Source: Pomphorhynchus laevis
Taxonomy: Eukaryota; Acanthocephala; Palaeacanthocephala; Echinorhynchida; Pomphorhynchidae
Length of the DNA: 64,000 bases
Reading direction: 5' to 3'
NCBI GenBank assembly: GCA_012934845.2
Contig: WNNJ02000726.1
Coordinates: 62,001 to 126,000, forward strand
Below the pieces are notes generated by a model, which saw nothing but the letters and a program-made list of their open reading frames with translations, searched no databases and was not told the origin of the DNA. This document shows positions 31,318-41,699 of the stretch, piece by piece. Every line of letters starts with the position of its first letter. The first letter of the stretch is position 1. The translations under genes and the position numbers were made by a program.

Positions 31318-32706
31318 TTGCCTGCATATGAGCTGAGCTTGCGCATTTCGAAGTTACCTGCTGCCTGGAAAAAAGCGATTGTAGTACCAATTTATAAAAA
31401 TGGTGAAAAAGATGATCCGAATAACTATAGGGCAATAAGTCTAACTAGTGTTGTATGCAAAGTGATTGAGAGCATACTAAACAGACGCATATATGATCAT
31501 TTGAGTTCGCTGAGAATTCTCAATAATGCACAGCATGGATTTCGCTCTCGGCGTTCATGTCTTACAAACTTATTACATACTCGTGAAGATTGGGTTGGAC
31601 ATGTTGCTAACGGGTACTGTATCGGCGTAATATTTCTTGACTTTAGTCGGGCTTTTGATAGGGTGCCCCACAAAATGCTAATTTCCACCCTTGAGTCTTA
31701 TAAAGTCAATCGCTCTATTATAAGCTGGATTCAAGATTTTCTTAAAGATAGATCCTTTGCTGTTCGTGTAGGTCAATGTCTATCGTCTTATCGTCCTATC
31801 ACCTCAGGAGTACCACAGGGATCAGTCTTAGGCCCATTGTTGTTTAAAATATTTATAAATCAGCTACTAGATTTAATTGAGAATTGTAGTGTTTTAGCTT
31901 TTGCCGATGATGTAAAGGTATGGAAATTGATTAAAACCAACAAGGATCGAAATGACTTTCAAAATATCTTAAAAATTGTTTATCGATGATCCTTAAACAC
32001 TGGAATTGTATTGAATATTGAAAAGTATGCACATATGAGATTAGGTCATAGCAATGTGAATCAAGAATATTTTATTGGCAATGAGTTTGTTGTTTCCATG
32101 CAGTCCATTCTGAATCTTGGTATAATTGTTCAAAACAGTCTGAAAACACGTGCTAACACTGATAGGATTTGTAAGGCAGCAAGAAGAATGACATATATCG
32201 TCAAAAATTGCTTTAAAGATTTATCTCCCGTTTTTGTTGTGCGCTTATATAATGTTCTTATAAGACCGATATTAGAATATGTGTCGCCAGTAGTCTTTCC
32301 GTGTACGCGTACAGAACTTGATCAATTAGAGCGCATACTTCGACGGTTTACGAAATTATGTCCTCAGGTACGATATATTCCCTATGAGGCACGAATAAAA
32401 AGTTTGAATATGCCGACAGTGCGTGAAAGGTTCCTTCTTTTCGACCTTCTAGCTATGAATCGACTAGTTAATAAAGATGAAAATTTTCTAGTAAATAGAG
32501 TTGAACTCAATGAACGGGATGAACGTAGATGGCACTCGAAAGTACTAGTAGTACATGAGCACGGAAAATACCCTCGTCATTTCCGACTGTCTCATCGAGC
32601 GGTGAATATTTGGAATCGTCTTCCAGTTGATGTCGTTGCAATGCATACAATCAATGAATTTAAATCCAACATAAAGAACTGGATTCGAAATGAGAACGAA
32701 TGGTGA
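31318..32706 (+). pseudogene. LINE B4 reverse transcriptase and C-terminal tail (one stop)
   Basis: The first block (31318-31989) has YRAISLTSVVCKVIESIL, NAQHGFRSRRSCLTNLL, GVIFLDFSRAFDRVPH (motif A), SGVPQGSVLGPLLF (motif B) and LAFADDVKVWKLI (motif C). The second (32011-32706) has NIEKYAHMRLGH, LGIIVQNSLKTRA, NVLIRPILEYVSPVVFP, then AVNIWNRLPVDVVAMH. The two blocks are in the same frame, separated by one stop codon; length and motif order fit a complete RT. The upstream endonuclease is missing, so the copy was not autonomous after insertion. Confidence 0.88.
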
Positions 32707-32830
32707 GTGCTGCAGTACCCATGCTTCTGATATATACTAAACGATTTTTTTTGATTTTTTTTCCTGTATTTATTATTTTTTTTTGTGAGCGGTCAAAACA
32801 GCCTTATGGCTATGACCTGTAGTAATAATA
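31318..32830 (+). mobile_element. CR1-like LINE B4, 5'-truncated, RT almost intact
   Basis: Begins inside the linker (SKLPAAWKKAIVVPIYKNG) and contains the full RT and C-terminal tail with a single in-frame stop at 31988-31990 (TGA where Trp or Arg would be expected). The 3' UTR at 32783-32830 has GTGAGCGGTCAAAACAGCC with the AGCC-TTAT-GGCT hairpin and then TAATAATAATA. The abrupt start abuts the end of LINE B3 without spacer. Confidence 0.9.
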
Positions 32831-32921
32831 ATATGTCGTCTGCGCAAGAACTGCAAAAATTTTCAAAAATCGACTCTGGACACATTTTAACTGATTTTCT
32901 GTTTCATTATTATTAAATACA

Positions 32922-32957
32922 ACAGCAGCAAAAGAGCGTAGAGCTCGTATAAGCTGG
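32922..32957 (-). promoter_or_regulatory. Conserved nested 3' stem-loop of LINE B5
   Basis: On the minus strand CAGC, spacer, GAGC, 5-nt loop, GCTC, spacer, GCTG, followed by TTGTATTTAATAATAA. LINEs B6 and B7 end the same way with compensated changes. In related LINEs such terminal stem-loops are what the reverse transcriptase recognises. Confidence 0.65.
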
Positions 32958-32996
32958 GTACAGGGTTAAAAAAATATCAATAAAAATCTGATTGTT

Positions 32997-34232
32997 CTAA
33001 GTTAGTACATTCTTCAGACTTCTCTTGAAGGACAAAATACAGGAGGCCGAGACCACTTGACTTGGCAGCTTATTCCAGCTTTTCCACGTTCGGTTGACAA
33101 TTGTGTTAAATCTTCTTCGTGGACGAATGTGGGTCTTTAACGTGAGGTGATGTCCCCTCAATCTGTTTGAATTTCGAAGTTCGAACAGTTTGCGACAAAC
33201 ATGTTCCCTCTGCCCTTTTTGAACATTAAGCGCTGTCCACACAAACATTAAATCAGATGACTTTAAAGATTTCTTCACTGTGGTCACACCAAGTGCGTGA
33301 AGTCGAAAAATGAATGAGAGCTTGCGTTGGCTGGGTACAAGATGTGTGGCCTTGCGTAATATGGGTTCGTACAGGTTCATCTCTGTCGTAGTTTGAGGGT
33401 GACAGGCAGGTGAAGCGTATCTCATTAAAGATAAGACATAAGCATTGTAAATTAACTTAAAACTGGATGCGTCAAGCTGGCCAATGGTCCTTCTAATAAG
33501 TCCTAAAATTCGACGGCATTTAGCAACTGTGTGACTGCTATGTGGGATGGTCGATAAGCTTCTATTTACGATCACTCCAATGTCTTGAAATTGGAGAACT
33601 GTTTTAATTTCTCTTCCGTCAATGGTATATGATGAATTAATGAGTAGATGTCCGATGCGCATATGTTTTGACTTATCGGGGTTTAATACCAGTCCCCGTT
33701 GATTACACCATACCTTAATATTATCAATGTCTCTCTGGAGTATCATTGGATCTCGGCTATCGATTATTGGTCGCCAAATTTTCAAGTCGTCGTCATATAA
33801 ACCACATGGACTCGAAATAGCTGTAGTAAGCTTGTTGATGTAAATAATGAAGAGCAATGGACTGAGTACCGATCCCTGAGGAACACCGCGTCCAGGAGTT
33901 CTTGTTTTTGACATTTGTTTATTGGCCAATACAGTAATCTTCCGATTTCTAAGGAAGGAGTTAATCCAATTAAGGAGGGTTCCTCTGATGCCGTACTGTT
34001 CCAGCGTAATAAGGAGGACATCATAGTATATCCGATCAAATGCTTTGCTGAGGTCGAAAAACAAAACATCAACACTAACTCCAGCCTCGGCATATCTGGT
34101 CCAATCACTCCTCACAAGTATGAGGTTTGTGACAGTAAATCTTCCTGGGCGGAAACCATGCTGGTTGTCGCAGAGTACTTGGTTATCTTCTAGGTGCCCG
34201 ATGATTCGTTTAAAAAGCAGTTTCTCTAGCAC
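32997..34232 (-). pseudogene. LINE B5 reverse transcriptase core and C-terminal tail
   Basis: Open for 411 codons. CDNQHGFRPGRFTVTNLI, VLFFDLSKAFDRIYYD (motif A), GRGVPQGSVLSPLLFIIYIN (motif B), CGLYDDDLKIWRPI (motif C with YDDD where YADD is usual), LNPDKSKHMRIGH, VLQFQDIGVIVNRSL, RRILGLIRRTIGQLD, LRGHHLTLKTHIRPRR and NRTWKSWNKLPSQVVSA to the stop. The N-terminal RT residues (PISLTCVACKVLEKLL) lie just upstream across a frameshift. Ala to Asp in the catalytic box suggests inactivity. Confidence 0.85.
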
Positions 34233-34281
34233 TTTACAAGCAACGCAGGTAAGGCTTATGGGCCGATAGTTGCTTGCTAGA

Positions 34282-34692
34282 TTACGGTCGCCTTTTTTTG
34301 TAGAGAGGTCGGATTATAGAACATTTCCAATCTGATGGTATACAGCCTGTTGACAAGGAGAAATCGAATATGGTGTGTAAAGGTTCATATATTACTGGTG
34401 CAAGTTTCCGAAGAAGAATTGAAGGAATATTGTCTGGTCCTGCCGCAATTGAACGTGGTAGCTTTAAAAGTTCGTTAAGAACCTCAAATTTATCAAATGG
34501 AGTAAATTCGTAACACGGATATTGAGCTGTGGAGAATCTGGGGCAATACTGACAGGTAGGACTCTCTAGCGTGAATTGATCTAGGAAAATATTGGCAATT
34601 GCTTTGTCATCAGATGTGAGCTCACCGGTTTCCATAAATATAGAGTTAATCTCAGTCGTAGTTGATTTTAATGAGCTGATATGTTTGAACAA
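34282..34692 (-). pseudogene. LINE B5 linker between endonuclease and RT
   Basis: 136 codons ending SDWKCSIIRPLYKKRRP, a region just before the RT. FKHISSLKSTTTEIN and NELLKLPRSIAAGPDNIPSI are the landmarks. It is separated from the RT frame by a frameshift near 34290. Confidence 0.75.
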
Positions 34693-35054
34693 TTTACTGG
34701 GATATCTTTTTGATGATCAACAAAGATTGGAAACTAGGCACCTGCGTTTCTGACGTTTGAGTGCCGTAACTTGATTTCGTAATTCCTTGTAATCGGTCCA
34801 AGAACAATTCTCTTCTTTGAATTTTTTGTAAATTTTGTCTCTTGTCTTAATCATTTGTTTAATCTGCGAGTCAAATCAAATGGGAGTTTTGTGGGATGTG
34901 CGCTGACGTTTTAAAGGGAAGAAGTAATTTAGAGCATTGATCAAGGTAGATTTGAAATTTTCCCAGCACTGATCTATGCCAATTTCATATGGATTAGGCC
35001 ATTGAATGTTTCGAATAGCTTGCGTCATGCTTGCGAAATTCGCTTTGAAGGGAT

Positions 35055-35753
35055 TCAATTCGGGTTTTGCCGAGGGGGCTGTTTTAAAGAGACTGACAGA
35101 AAGCGCCAGCCTAATGACACAATGATCACTGTGGCCAATAGGGGGCTGAGAGAGATTTCATCAATTGTGGGTTCCCCTCGTGATAAGCAGAGGTCTAAAA
35201 TGGCAGATGATTGCTTCCTCCTTCTAGTGGGTTCGTGAATATGCTGGGTTAGATTAAGATCGTTGAACGTATCAAGGAGATTGGATGATTCAACATCACA
35301 ACCACGTGTCGAAGTATATATGTCCCAATTGACATGAGGCATATTGAAGTCTCCTAGGATAATGATCGGTGATAAGCTTGTTAGGTGATGTCGTAAAGAT
35401 ATGCCAATCTTTTCAGTTGCGGAGCGCGAAGATCGGTAAAATAAACCGATTTTTAGTTTCTGTCTATCAAGAGAAGATACTGTTGCCCACAGATATTCGT
35501 TGTATGAATCATCTGATACAATGCTGTGCTCGATGATGGTTAACGGTTGCTTGACGTATAATATAACTCCACCTCCTTTTGAGGCGGTTCGATCCGATCG
35601 TATAACAAAGTAGCCTGGGATTGAGATTTCATTATCAGATATATCGTTGTTAAGCCAGGTTTCGCTCAATGCTATGATGTTTGTGTTCATTGAATTAACG
35701 AGACACAATATTTCGTCAAATTTGTTGTACATGCTTAAACAGTTAGAGTACAT
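35055..35753 (-). pseudogene. LINE B5 AP-endonuclease
   Basis: Landmarks in order: YSNCLSMYNKFDEI (start of the fold), ALSETWLNN (catalytic Glu), GGGVILYVKQP, IGLFYRSSRS, IIILGDFNMPHVNWD (catalytic Asp and Asn), HIHEPTRRRKQSSAILDLCL. The final PIGHSDH box is present in the DNA near 35130 but in another frame, because of a frameshift after the SLSP residues. Expected role: nicking the chromosomal target to prime reverse transcription. Confidence 0.85.
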
Positions 35754-35824
35754 GATGGAAATATTATTTTGAGAGTAACGGCAGTGGTGTGGTGTCGCTG
35801 TTGGTGTTGAAATTGGATTGATGT

Positions 35825-36683
35825 TTACGTGGTGGATGCACGAATCTGTGCGGCGGAGTGTGTCGATGGAACGGTTAGACGGATTCTGAGGCTGAATCGC
35901 GTATTTACCCTTCGCCGCACAACTTGAAAATTTTTCACAATTAGATTTTTTTTACCGTTTTGAATTCTTTGTTGAAGCTCTTTCCTTGTAGATTTTGATC
36001 TGTTTCTATCTTCAGTGCTGAGGTCAGGTAGAAGTCTGATACTGGAGCGCCTTAACTTAAAGTAATTCTTGATGATTTGCTTACTAGTCTCGGGGCTATC
36101 AACAACAACTTTCAAAAAGCCTTGGTTTGGTACCATCTTGTTTCTTCCCAATGCGAAAGAGGTGTATTACCTGTCTATTTTGTTCGACTGATATTTCTGT
36201 TGGGAGAACAGTTGAAAGAACTTGCTTTACTGAATCAACATCATGTTTAATCCGGATGAGACTGTTTGGACTCGGTGATTCATTTAAATTTACAATGATG
36301 AAACATTTATCCCGATCGAATGTTCGGCGTTTATGTCGTTTAGGCTCAGATAGAATAGGTATATTGGGGTTATCAGTGTTGTTTACAGTGGAATTGGTAT
36401 GATTTATCATTTGTTTGAGTGTTCCATCCATTTTATATAGACTATGGGTTGTTTGAGGACAATAAAAAGTTGGGAGTGCTGTGTGATGTGGTGCTTCTGT
36501 GTTTGTTTCCGGCCTTGGATGTGTTTTCTGAGTGAAATGGAATGTTTGTTTCTGTGTATCCTTGTGAGAAATGATGGAATTCTCTAGATTTGACGAATCC
36601 AGGAAATCGGATTTAAAGTTAGATAAGGAAGTTTCAAGGGTTGTTGCCTTTACGATTCGCGATCTTGCATGTCCTCGTGTCAT
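35825..36683 (-). pseudogene. LINE B5 ORF1
   Basis: Two overlapping open blocks (36099-36683 and 35825-36151) joined by a frameshift near 36130. The conserved core RDKCFIIVNLNESPSPNSLI, RIKHDVDSVKQVLS and GFLKVVVDSPETSKQIIKNY aligns with family A ORF1 (RDRCVIVTNITPS and RLDHDVSAFRSILS), showing that A and B share the same ORF1 type. This block may be an RRM-like nucleic-acid-binding fold, by inference from its place and pattern. The zinc-finger part is lost at the 5' truncation. Confidence 0.75.
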
Positions 36684-36691
36684 GCAAGATC
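36661..36691. repeat. Perfect 11-bp inverted repeat in LINE B5 ORF1
   Basis: GATCTTGCATG (36661-36671) is exactly complementary to CATGCAAGATC (36681-36691), with a 9-nt loop. It sits at the start of the ORF1 open block. Confidence 0.85.
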
Positions 36692-36760
36692 TGTTTTGCT
36701 TCCTCTTTTTTCTCTTTATTAATTTTTCTGTGTCCTACTTCACAAACAATGTGCTTACCT

Positions 36761-37255
36761 GATCTATGTATCTATAATGATAAATTATACTATAAATCAA
36801 TTCATAGAAATACTGAGTTAAAAATTTATTCTAAAATATAGATATTAACACTTTTAGATTTATTTATATAAAAATTATGAAATAGCAGTGAATTACTGCC
36901 ATCAGAGAAATTCTTATTACATAAGTTTAGTCTTGTTTCATTTAGCCTAATATACGCCTTAAATCTAGCAACTACTCTCTGCAAATTTAACACAATATTC
37001 TTGTATTTTGAGCAATAAGTATTTTATTATTTAGAAACCATGAGTAGCCAATGGCTGTTTTGTCCGTTCCATTGTAATCATCCTGACTAATTTAACTGAA
37101 AATATGTCAATCCGAGGCACAATCTTTTTTACAATTCTATTTTAAAGCACGATATGTTTTCGATTTGCACAATATTATCCGGAACTTTATTCCGATAGGA
37201 CAACTCGTCTTGAAAGACGGCAGATTTTTTATAATTTGCCACATTACTTATACCA
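36761..37255. other. AT-rich intergenic sequence, no gene seen
   Basis: No similarity or useful open frame found. Confidence 0.5.
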
Positions 37256-37590
37256 TTTAAAAAGATTTATTTTAACGTGGCAAATGCGTTCCGTTCTTGT
37301 ATGTCGCTTCTTTCATCGCTTTTTTCCTAAAATCGATTACTGCCTTAGCCTTTTCGCCAATTATCTAAAATCCATCATCCTACCCCTACAACGAATAATC
37401 AACTCCGCCTTTCGAGTGCTCTTTCGTCTCCGTCGCTTTGACCACACATTCACATATCTTGCCCAACTCTCCTGGCCAACCATCCACATACGCATCAAAC
37501 TCCGCTTTCTTCTCGTAACTTTTCGTCTCATCGCTGTCGGCTCCCCATCGTTCATCAACCTTCCTTTCTTAGACGACACTCGTCTAAAGG
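37256..37590 (-). mobile_element. Family A copy with 5' inversion (twin-priming type)
   Basis: 37256-37290 is the last 35 nt of an A 3' tail in minus orientation (AGATTTATTTTAACGTGGCA on the plus strand). It abuts directly a plus-oriented piece of the A C-terminal tail (37291-37590, DYCLSLFANYLKSIILPLQR and SWPTIHIRIKLRF). A short tail plus an inverted inner segment is the classic product of twin priming during LINE insertion. A nested insertion is the alternative, but no second tail is present. Confidence 0.75.
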
Positions 37591-38060
37591 TTATGAAGGT
37601 TATGAGTGGCCACCATAGTTCACGGTTATATTTAATTAATAGTTGATAAATGGAATTATTAATGATAATGATGTTTCCTGTGGACGGGTAAACCACGCTG
37701 TTAATATCAGTTTCATATTTCGTAAATACTAAATTTAGTAGAGACCGACTATCTTTGGATATTCTAGTAGCAGATAGGATGTGTTAATGTGAAGGCTTAT
37801 TCAACATTAAATGATTTGAAAATTGTTTTGAAGCTGATAAACGTATTTCTATAAAAAACCATCTTTCTAATTAATATTAAGACGATTAAAGTAACCTAAA
37901 ATAACAATGTGAACAGTCACATACTTTCTCTATAAATTAAAGCAAACTCTACGGTGTTTGCTAATTATTTTTCTAAATAGTAACGTATAATTTCTTTTAT
38001 GAATATCTTGCCCTGTTACACTATTAGTTAAAATCTGAATAAAAGCAGTTACATATTATA
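37591..38060. other. AT-rich sequence, no gene seen
   Basis: Nothing recognisable between the inverted A copy and the next LINE B fragment. Confidence 0.5.
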
Positions 38061-38721
38061 TTTGCAAAATTTCTAGTATGAATTTTGATTAACACTGGTA
38101 AATGCAGCGTTAACCACATGAGGATTAGCCACATTAGCCACACGAGGATTAGTTCATTAATTATTCACGCATCATGTTATAAAAGTAACATCAATATCGT
38201 ATCCACTAACAAATTTGATGATTTGTGGATAGTATATTGTAAAAATCTTGACAGGAATCAACACGTTGCTAAAGTCGCGTTCTCCTGTCGTCGTACTATC
38301 GGCCTTATTAAACGTTCGTTCGGAACCTTAGATGTCCATAGCTTCCGAATAATCTATCTCACGCTTATATAGTCGCATTTTCTTTACACTTCTTTTGCAG
38401 CCTTTCCACTTTTGCAAAAAAATTAGCGACTTATGATTCAGCGCTTAGATTTGAAACAAAGCTCGTTCCTGCTGTCAAAGGTCTTTCATTTGATCGTAAA
38501 CCCAGGGAATTCAATCTATCCATAAAAGACTGGTCATAGCTGAGATGATGCTGGAGCGGAAAGTCTTCATGTCTTCGTCCCACCATCTAAATTAACTATT
38601 TAGCCTCCGTGATTCCAAAAAGCTGCGAGGACACATATTGATGTTCAAACATGGCTACATCGATACCTCCAGGATATAAGAAACCGTATAGTGAATCAAT
38701 GGAATATACTACCATCTGTGG
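38061..38721 (+). mobile_element. CR1-like LINE B fragment, C-terminal region
   Basis: Encodes INTGKCSVNHMRISH, VAFSCRRTIGLIKRSFGTLD, then KVFHLIVNPGNS and RTHIDVQTWLHRYLQDIRN in shifting frames and ends at NRIVNQWNILPSVA. This is the part of the protein after the RT. The last 121 bp are duplicated at 38818-38938. Confidence 0.75.
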
Positions 38722-38954
38722 CTATTAGTAGTCAATGAAAGAGATCATTCTGTCGAGCACAAATTCGCACTTCGAAATTAATGCAATTAAAACCTGATTG
38801 TTACCTTTTATCTTTTTTAGCCTCCGTGATTCCAAAAAGCTGCGAGGACACATATTGATGTTCAAACATGGCTACATCGATACCTCCAGGATATAAGAAA
38901 CCGTATAGTGAATCAATGGAATAGACTACCATCTGTGGTAGTCTATTCCATTGA
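38601..38954. repeat. 121-bp direct duplication whose second copy ends in a perfect 19-bp inverted repeat
   Basis: 38601-38721 and 38818-38938 differ at one base. At the end of the second copy, 38913-38931 is followed after a 4-nt loop by its exact complement (38936-38954). In the first copy the corresponding downstream bases are unrelated to an inverted arm, so the arm is new. Confidence 0.88.
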
Positions 38955-38989
38955 CTACCACTGTTATCTTTTTTCTGTTTTTATATTTG

Positions 38990-39745
38990 GTAAAAATATG
39001 ATATTGCCCAGCTCATTTCAGCTCTTATTAAGAAACATCGACGTGAAACAAATGGCGAGTAATCCCTCTCAATCCGTCAAATCAGAAAAAAATTACGTCG
39101 TACGCACGAGGACAAAAATCCGTGGCGTCCCGTTTCTCCCCAGCCTTCTTCGCTAGTCGATCTCGATCCTGAACATAATTTTACTCTTAGTCTTTCAATT
39201 GCTCTATTCTTCATAAAGCTGATCTGCTCCTTGATATCTTCGATCAATTATCTATCGATATTCTCTGCATTACCGAATCCTGACATTCTGAATCTGACGA
39301 TATTACTATTCATCGTATATGTCTCTCTGGCTGGTATCTCCTTGAATCAGCTAGTCTATTTGTCTCTTCTACATCTATTGCTTCTAACCATGACAATAGT
39401 GTTGCCATTGCTCGACACCCGACGTCTCTACGTAAAATTATTGCTAACATATGTTCCATCTCGTTCAAATTGCTCAAATGCGGATCATCAAGTTCTTTCC
39501 TTCTAGAACTTGTGATTTATACCTTAAGGCTATGCTGCCCCCTCATGTATGTTCTTTAACAACCTTGCAGATATTCTTTCTCACTGTTCATTGTCTTATA
39601 CTTCTTTGGTTCTCGGCGACTTTAACATTTGTATTCATCGCCCGGTTGAATATAACTCTATCACTCTAACTAACGTGCCTTCTGATTTTAACTATAAATT
39701 ACTTTCAACAAGCCCCACTCATTTCTTTATGGTATTACTATAGAG
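38990..39745 (+). mobile_element. Diverged family A relative, ORF1 end and endonuclease N-terminal half
   Basis: Across shifting frames one can read NYRSIRNKADLLLDIFDQLS, ILCITES, HSESDDITIHRICLSGW, NHDNSVAIARHPTSLRKI and LVLGDFNICIHRPVE, each matching family A endonuclease blocks with many changes. It is therefore an A sister subfamily or an old copy. It continues at 40286 after a foreign insertion. Confidence 0.75.
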
Positions 39746-40285
39746 TTTTGTATTACCAATCATATTATACCATTTATATTGGATATTTATCTTCTATCTG
39801 AGATTTCACCTGTCCGGAGACCCTCGCGGCGAGTCATCTAAATACAGCTGTGACCGCACCTGAAGCGGTAGCCAATTGATCAGAGACCAAGAAACGCAGC
39901 AAATACGCCTGCCTGACGCCGATCTACGATTTTGTGCCAGTCGAAGTGGAAAAGCTTGGTGCGTTGGGCGATGAGGCGGAAGGCCTAATGCACGAAATAG
40001 GTCGGCGGATAACAGCAGTGACTGAATAGCGGCGGTCTACGGATTTCCTGCTGCAGAGGCTGAGCGTTGCCATCTAGCCAAGCAACACTATTTTCGTTAT
40101 TGGAACGGTTGAGGAAACGAGCGACCGGCAAGACTTTGACATAATTTATTATTTGTAATTTACGTTTTCTTTCTTGTGTATATAAAAATACCCCTGGTAT
40201 AAAACACAAAATATCTTCTTACTTATGATTGTGTTTCAGATACTTAAATGAAGCTTCTATCTTGCTGTACCCTCTAATTGCGTTT
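39746..40285 (+). mobile_element. GC-richer insertion with a retroelement-like C-terminal peptide
   Basis: The middle is clearly GC-richer than its surroundings. From 39916 a frame reads TPIYDFVPVEVEKLGALGDE, then GLMHEIGRRITAVTE, a stop, and RRSTDFLLQRLSVAI before another stop. I recognise this pattern (VExLG, a GRRI stretch, FLLQRLSVA) as one found at the ends of retroelement ORFs in many invertebrates, but cannot name the family. It splits the A-related endonuclease. Confidence 0.45.
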
Positions 40286-40480
40286 AAACAACACATTCTT
40301 GGCAGTGCTCTCGACATCATTGCTGCTCCCAAATGCTTCAATGCATATGCTATTGTCAATTACTGATCCTGATTTGTCCGATCATTTCCTTGTCACTCTT
40401 ACGTTTACTCGTCCCCATCCTCCTTATCCGCCTCCAACCTTAGTTACTCCAAGTCGAATCTGGAAACTTCTCTTTTGATA
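40286..40480 (+). mobile_element. Continuation of the A-related endonuclease after the insertion
   Basis: Reads ILGSALDIIAAPKCFN and SITDPDLSDHFLVTLTFT, the LD-II and SDH blocks of the family A endonuclease, resuming where 39745 broke off. It then degrades near 40480. Confidence 0.8.
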
Positions 40481-40634
40481 ATATTTAAATATTATGATTC
40501 GCTATATATATGTCATCACTTAGGGATTCACGCTAAAACGGTGCGATTTTAACAACTCATTGTGAGCAATATCAACAATCTATGTGTTGTGCTTATCAAG
40601 AGATATTGACAATAAATCTTGACAAGAGATTTTG

Positions 40635-41608
40635 ACACAGGGATCGGCCATTAGTCCGACTCTCTTTAACATATATGTAAATGATATTACAAACAACTTG
40701 ACGTCGGAATGTGTTAACTACGCAGATGATCTTAAGGTTTGGAGGCGAATCATTGATGATTCCGATGATAGCGCTCTTAAAAAAGACCTGGATTCCATAA
40801 ATAAATGGTGTATATCTAATGGGCTGATGATAAATGAGACTAAATGTAGACATATGCGGATCGACTCCCCCAGACATTCGTTGCTCTTATAAAATTAGAA
40901 ACATGTCGATTGATTCTACAGATAAAATCGATGATTTAGGGGTATCTACGCTTAATACGCTCGATATGAGCGCTCAACTAAATAAAGTTTGAGCTAATTG
41001 CCGTCGTACTATTGGCATCATTAGACGATCTCTTGGATCACTAGAGGCATGTAGCTTCAGAATAATATACAAGGCCCTCATCGAATTTCGAATGTTATAA
41101 GCATCTCCCGCAGCGTATCCACATCTGTGCAAGAACATTGTTGCTTACGAATCAATTCTCCGGTCGGCTACTCGTATTGTTCCCACTGTCAAAGACCTGC
41201 CGTTTGATCAGAAGTTAGAAATCCTAGGTGTTTCAACGGTTTGTGAAAGTTTGGTAAAAGCTGATCTTATGCTGGTATGGAGGGCAATTTTATCGCCCAC
41301 TCATCCCCTCAACTTCATGTTTTGCCTACGCAACTCCGATCAATTAAGTGGACATCGACTAACGCTCAAACATTGTAGTAAAGTCCATCGACACTATCAG
41401 GATATCAGAGATCGAGTATTAAACAGTTGGAAAACTCCCGTCATCTGCAATTGAATGCCGGAACATCCGAGAATTTCGGCGTGCGTTGAACAGTGTATCG
41501 CTCTCATAAGAAGTCGAACCTGATTTGGATTTTTTTGTTTTACTGACATTGTACTTTTTTTACATTGAGATCCAGCCAAACGAGCCACCGCTCATCGGCT
41601 GTTGTATA
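40635..41608 (+). mobile_element. CR1-like LINE B6, 5'-truncated; its 3' end is split by C4
   Basis: Starts inside motif B (QGSAISPTLFNIYVND), keeps VNYADDLKVWRRIIDD (motif C) and INKWCISNGLMINETKCRHM, then a C-terminal tail in broken frames (LRNSDQLSGHRLTLKHCSKV, DRVLNSWKT). The 3' UTR hairpin CAGCC...GAGC..GCTC..GGCTG is at 41572-41605. The final CTAATAATAATAAAA of this element is found only at 45757-45771, on the far side of C4. Confidence 0.87.
41443..41608. repeat. 166-bp direct repeat, left copy (target-site duplication of C4)
   Basis: Identical over all 166 bases to 45591-45756. It starts ATCTGCAATTGAATGCCGGA and ends CATCGGCTGTTGTATA. It is continuous with LINE B6 on its left and with the A-rich 3' tail of C4 on its right. 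Confidence 0.95.
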
Positions 41609-41699
41609 AAGAAATTTTTTTTTATTTTCGTAAAACATTCAAGAATGTGACCAAAAGTAAAGAATTCAAAAATCCAATCATAAGCTAAGTTACTTCTCT

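Larger units (their letters stand above)
32922..36760 (-). mobile_element. CR1-like LINE B5, nearly full length
   Basis: On the minus strand: ORF1 (36683 to about 35825 with one frameshift), AP-endonuclease (35753-35055), linker, RT and C-terminal tail (34692-32997), and a 3' UTR ending in the nested hairpin CAGC...GAGC..GCTC...GCTG and TAATAATAA near 32912-32957. A few frameshifts and stops are visible. ORF1 reads upstream into 36760 (KINKEKKEEAKQ), so the 5' end is cut within ORF1 or its leader. Confidence 0.88.
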
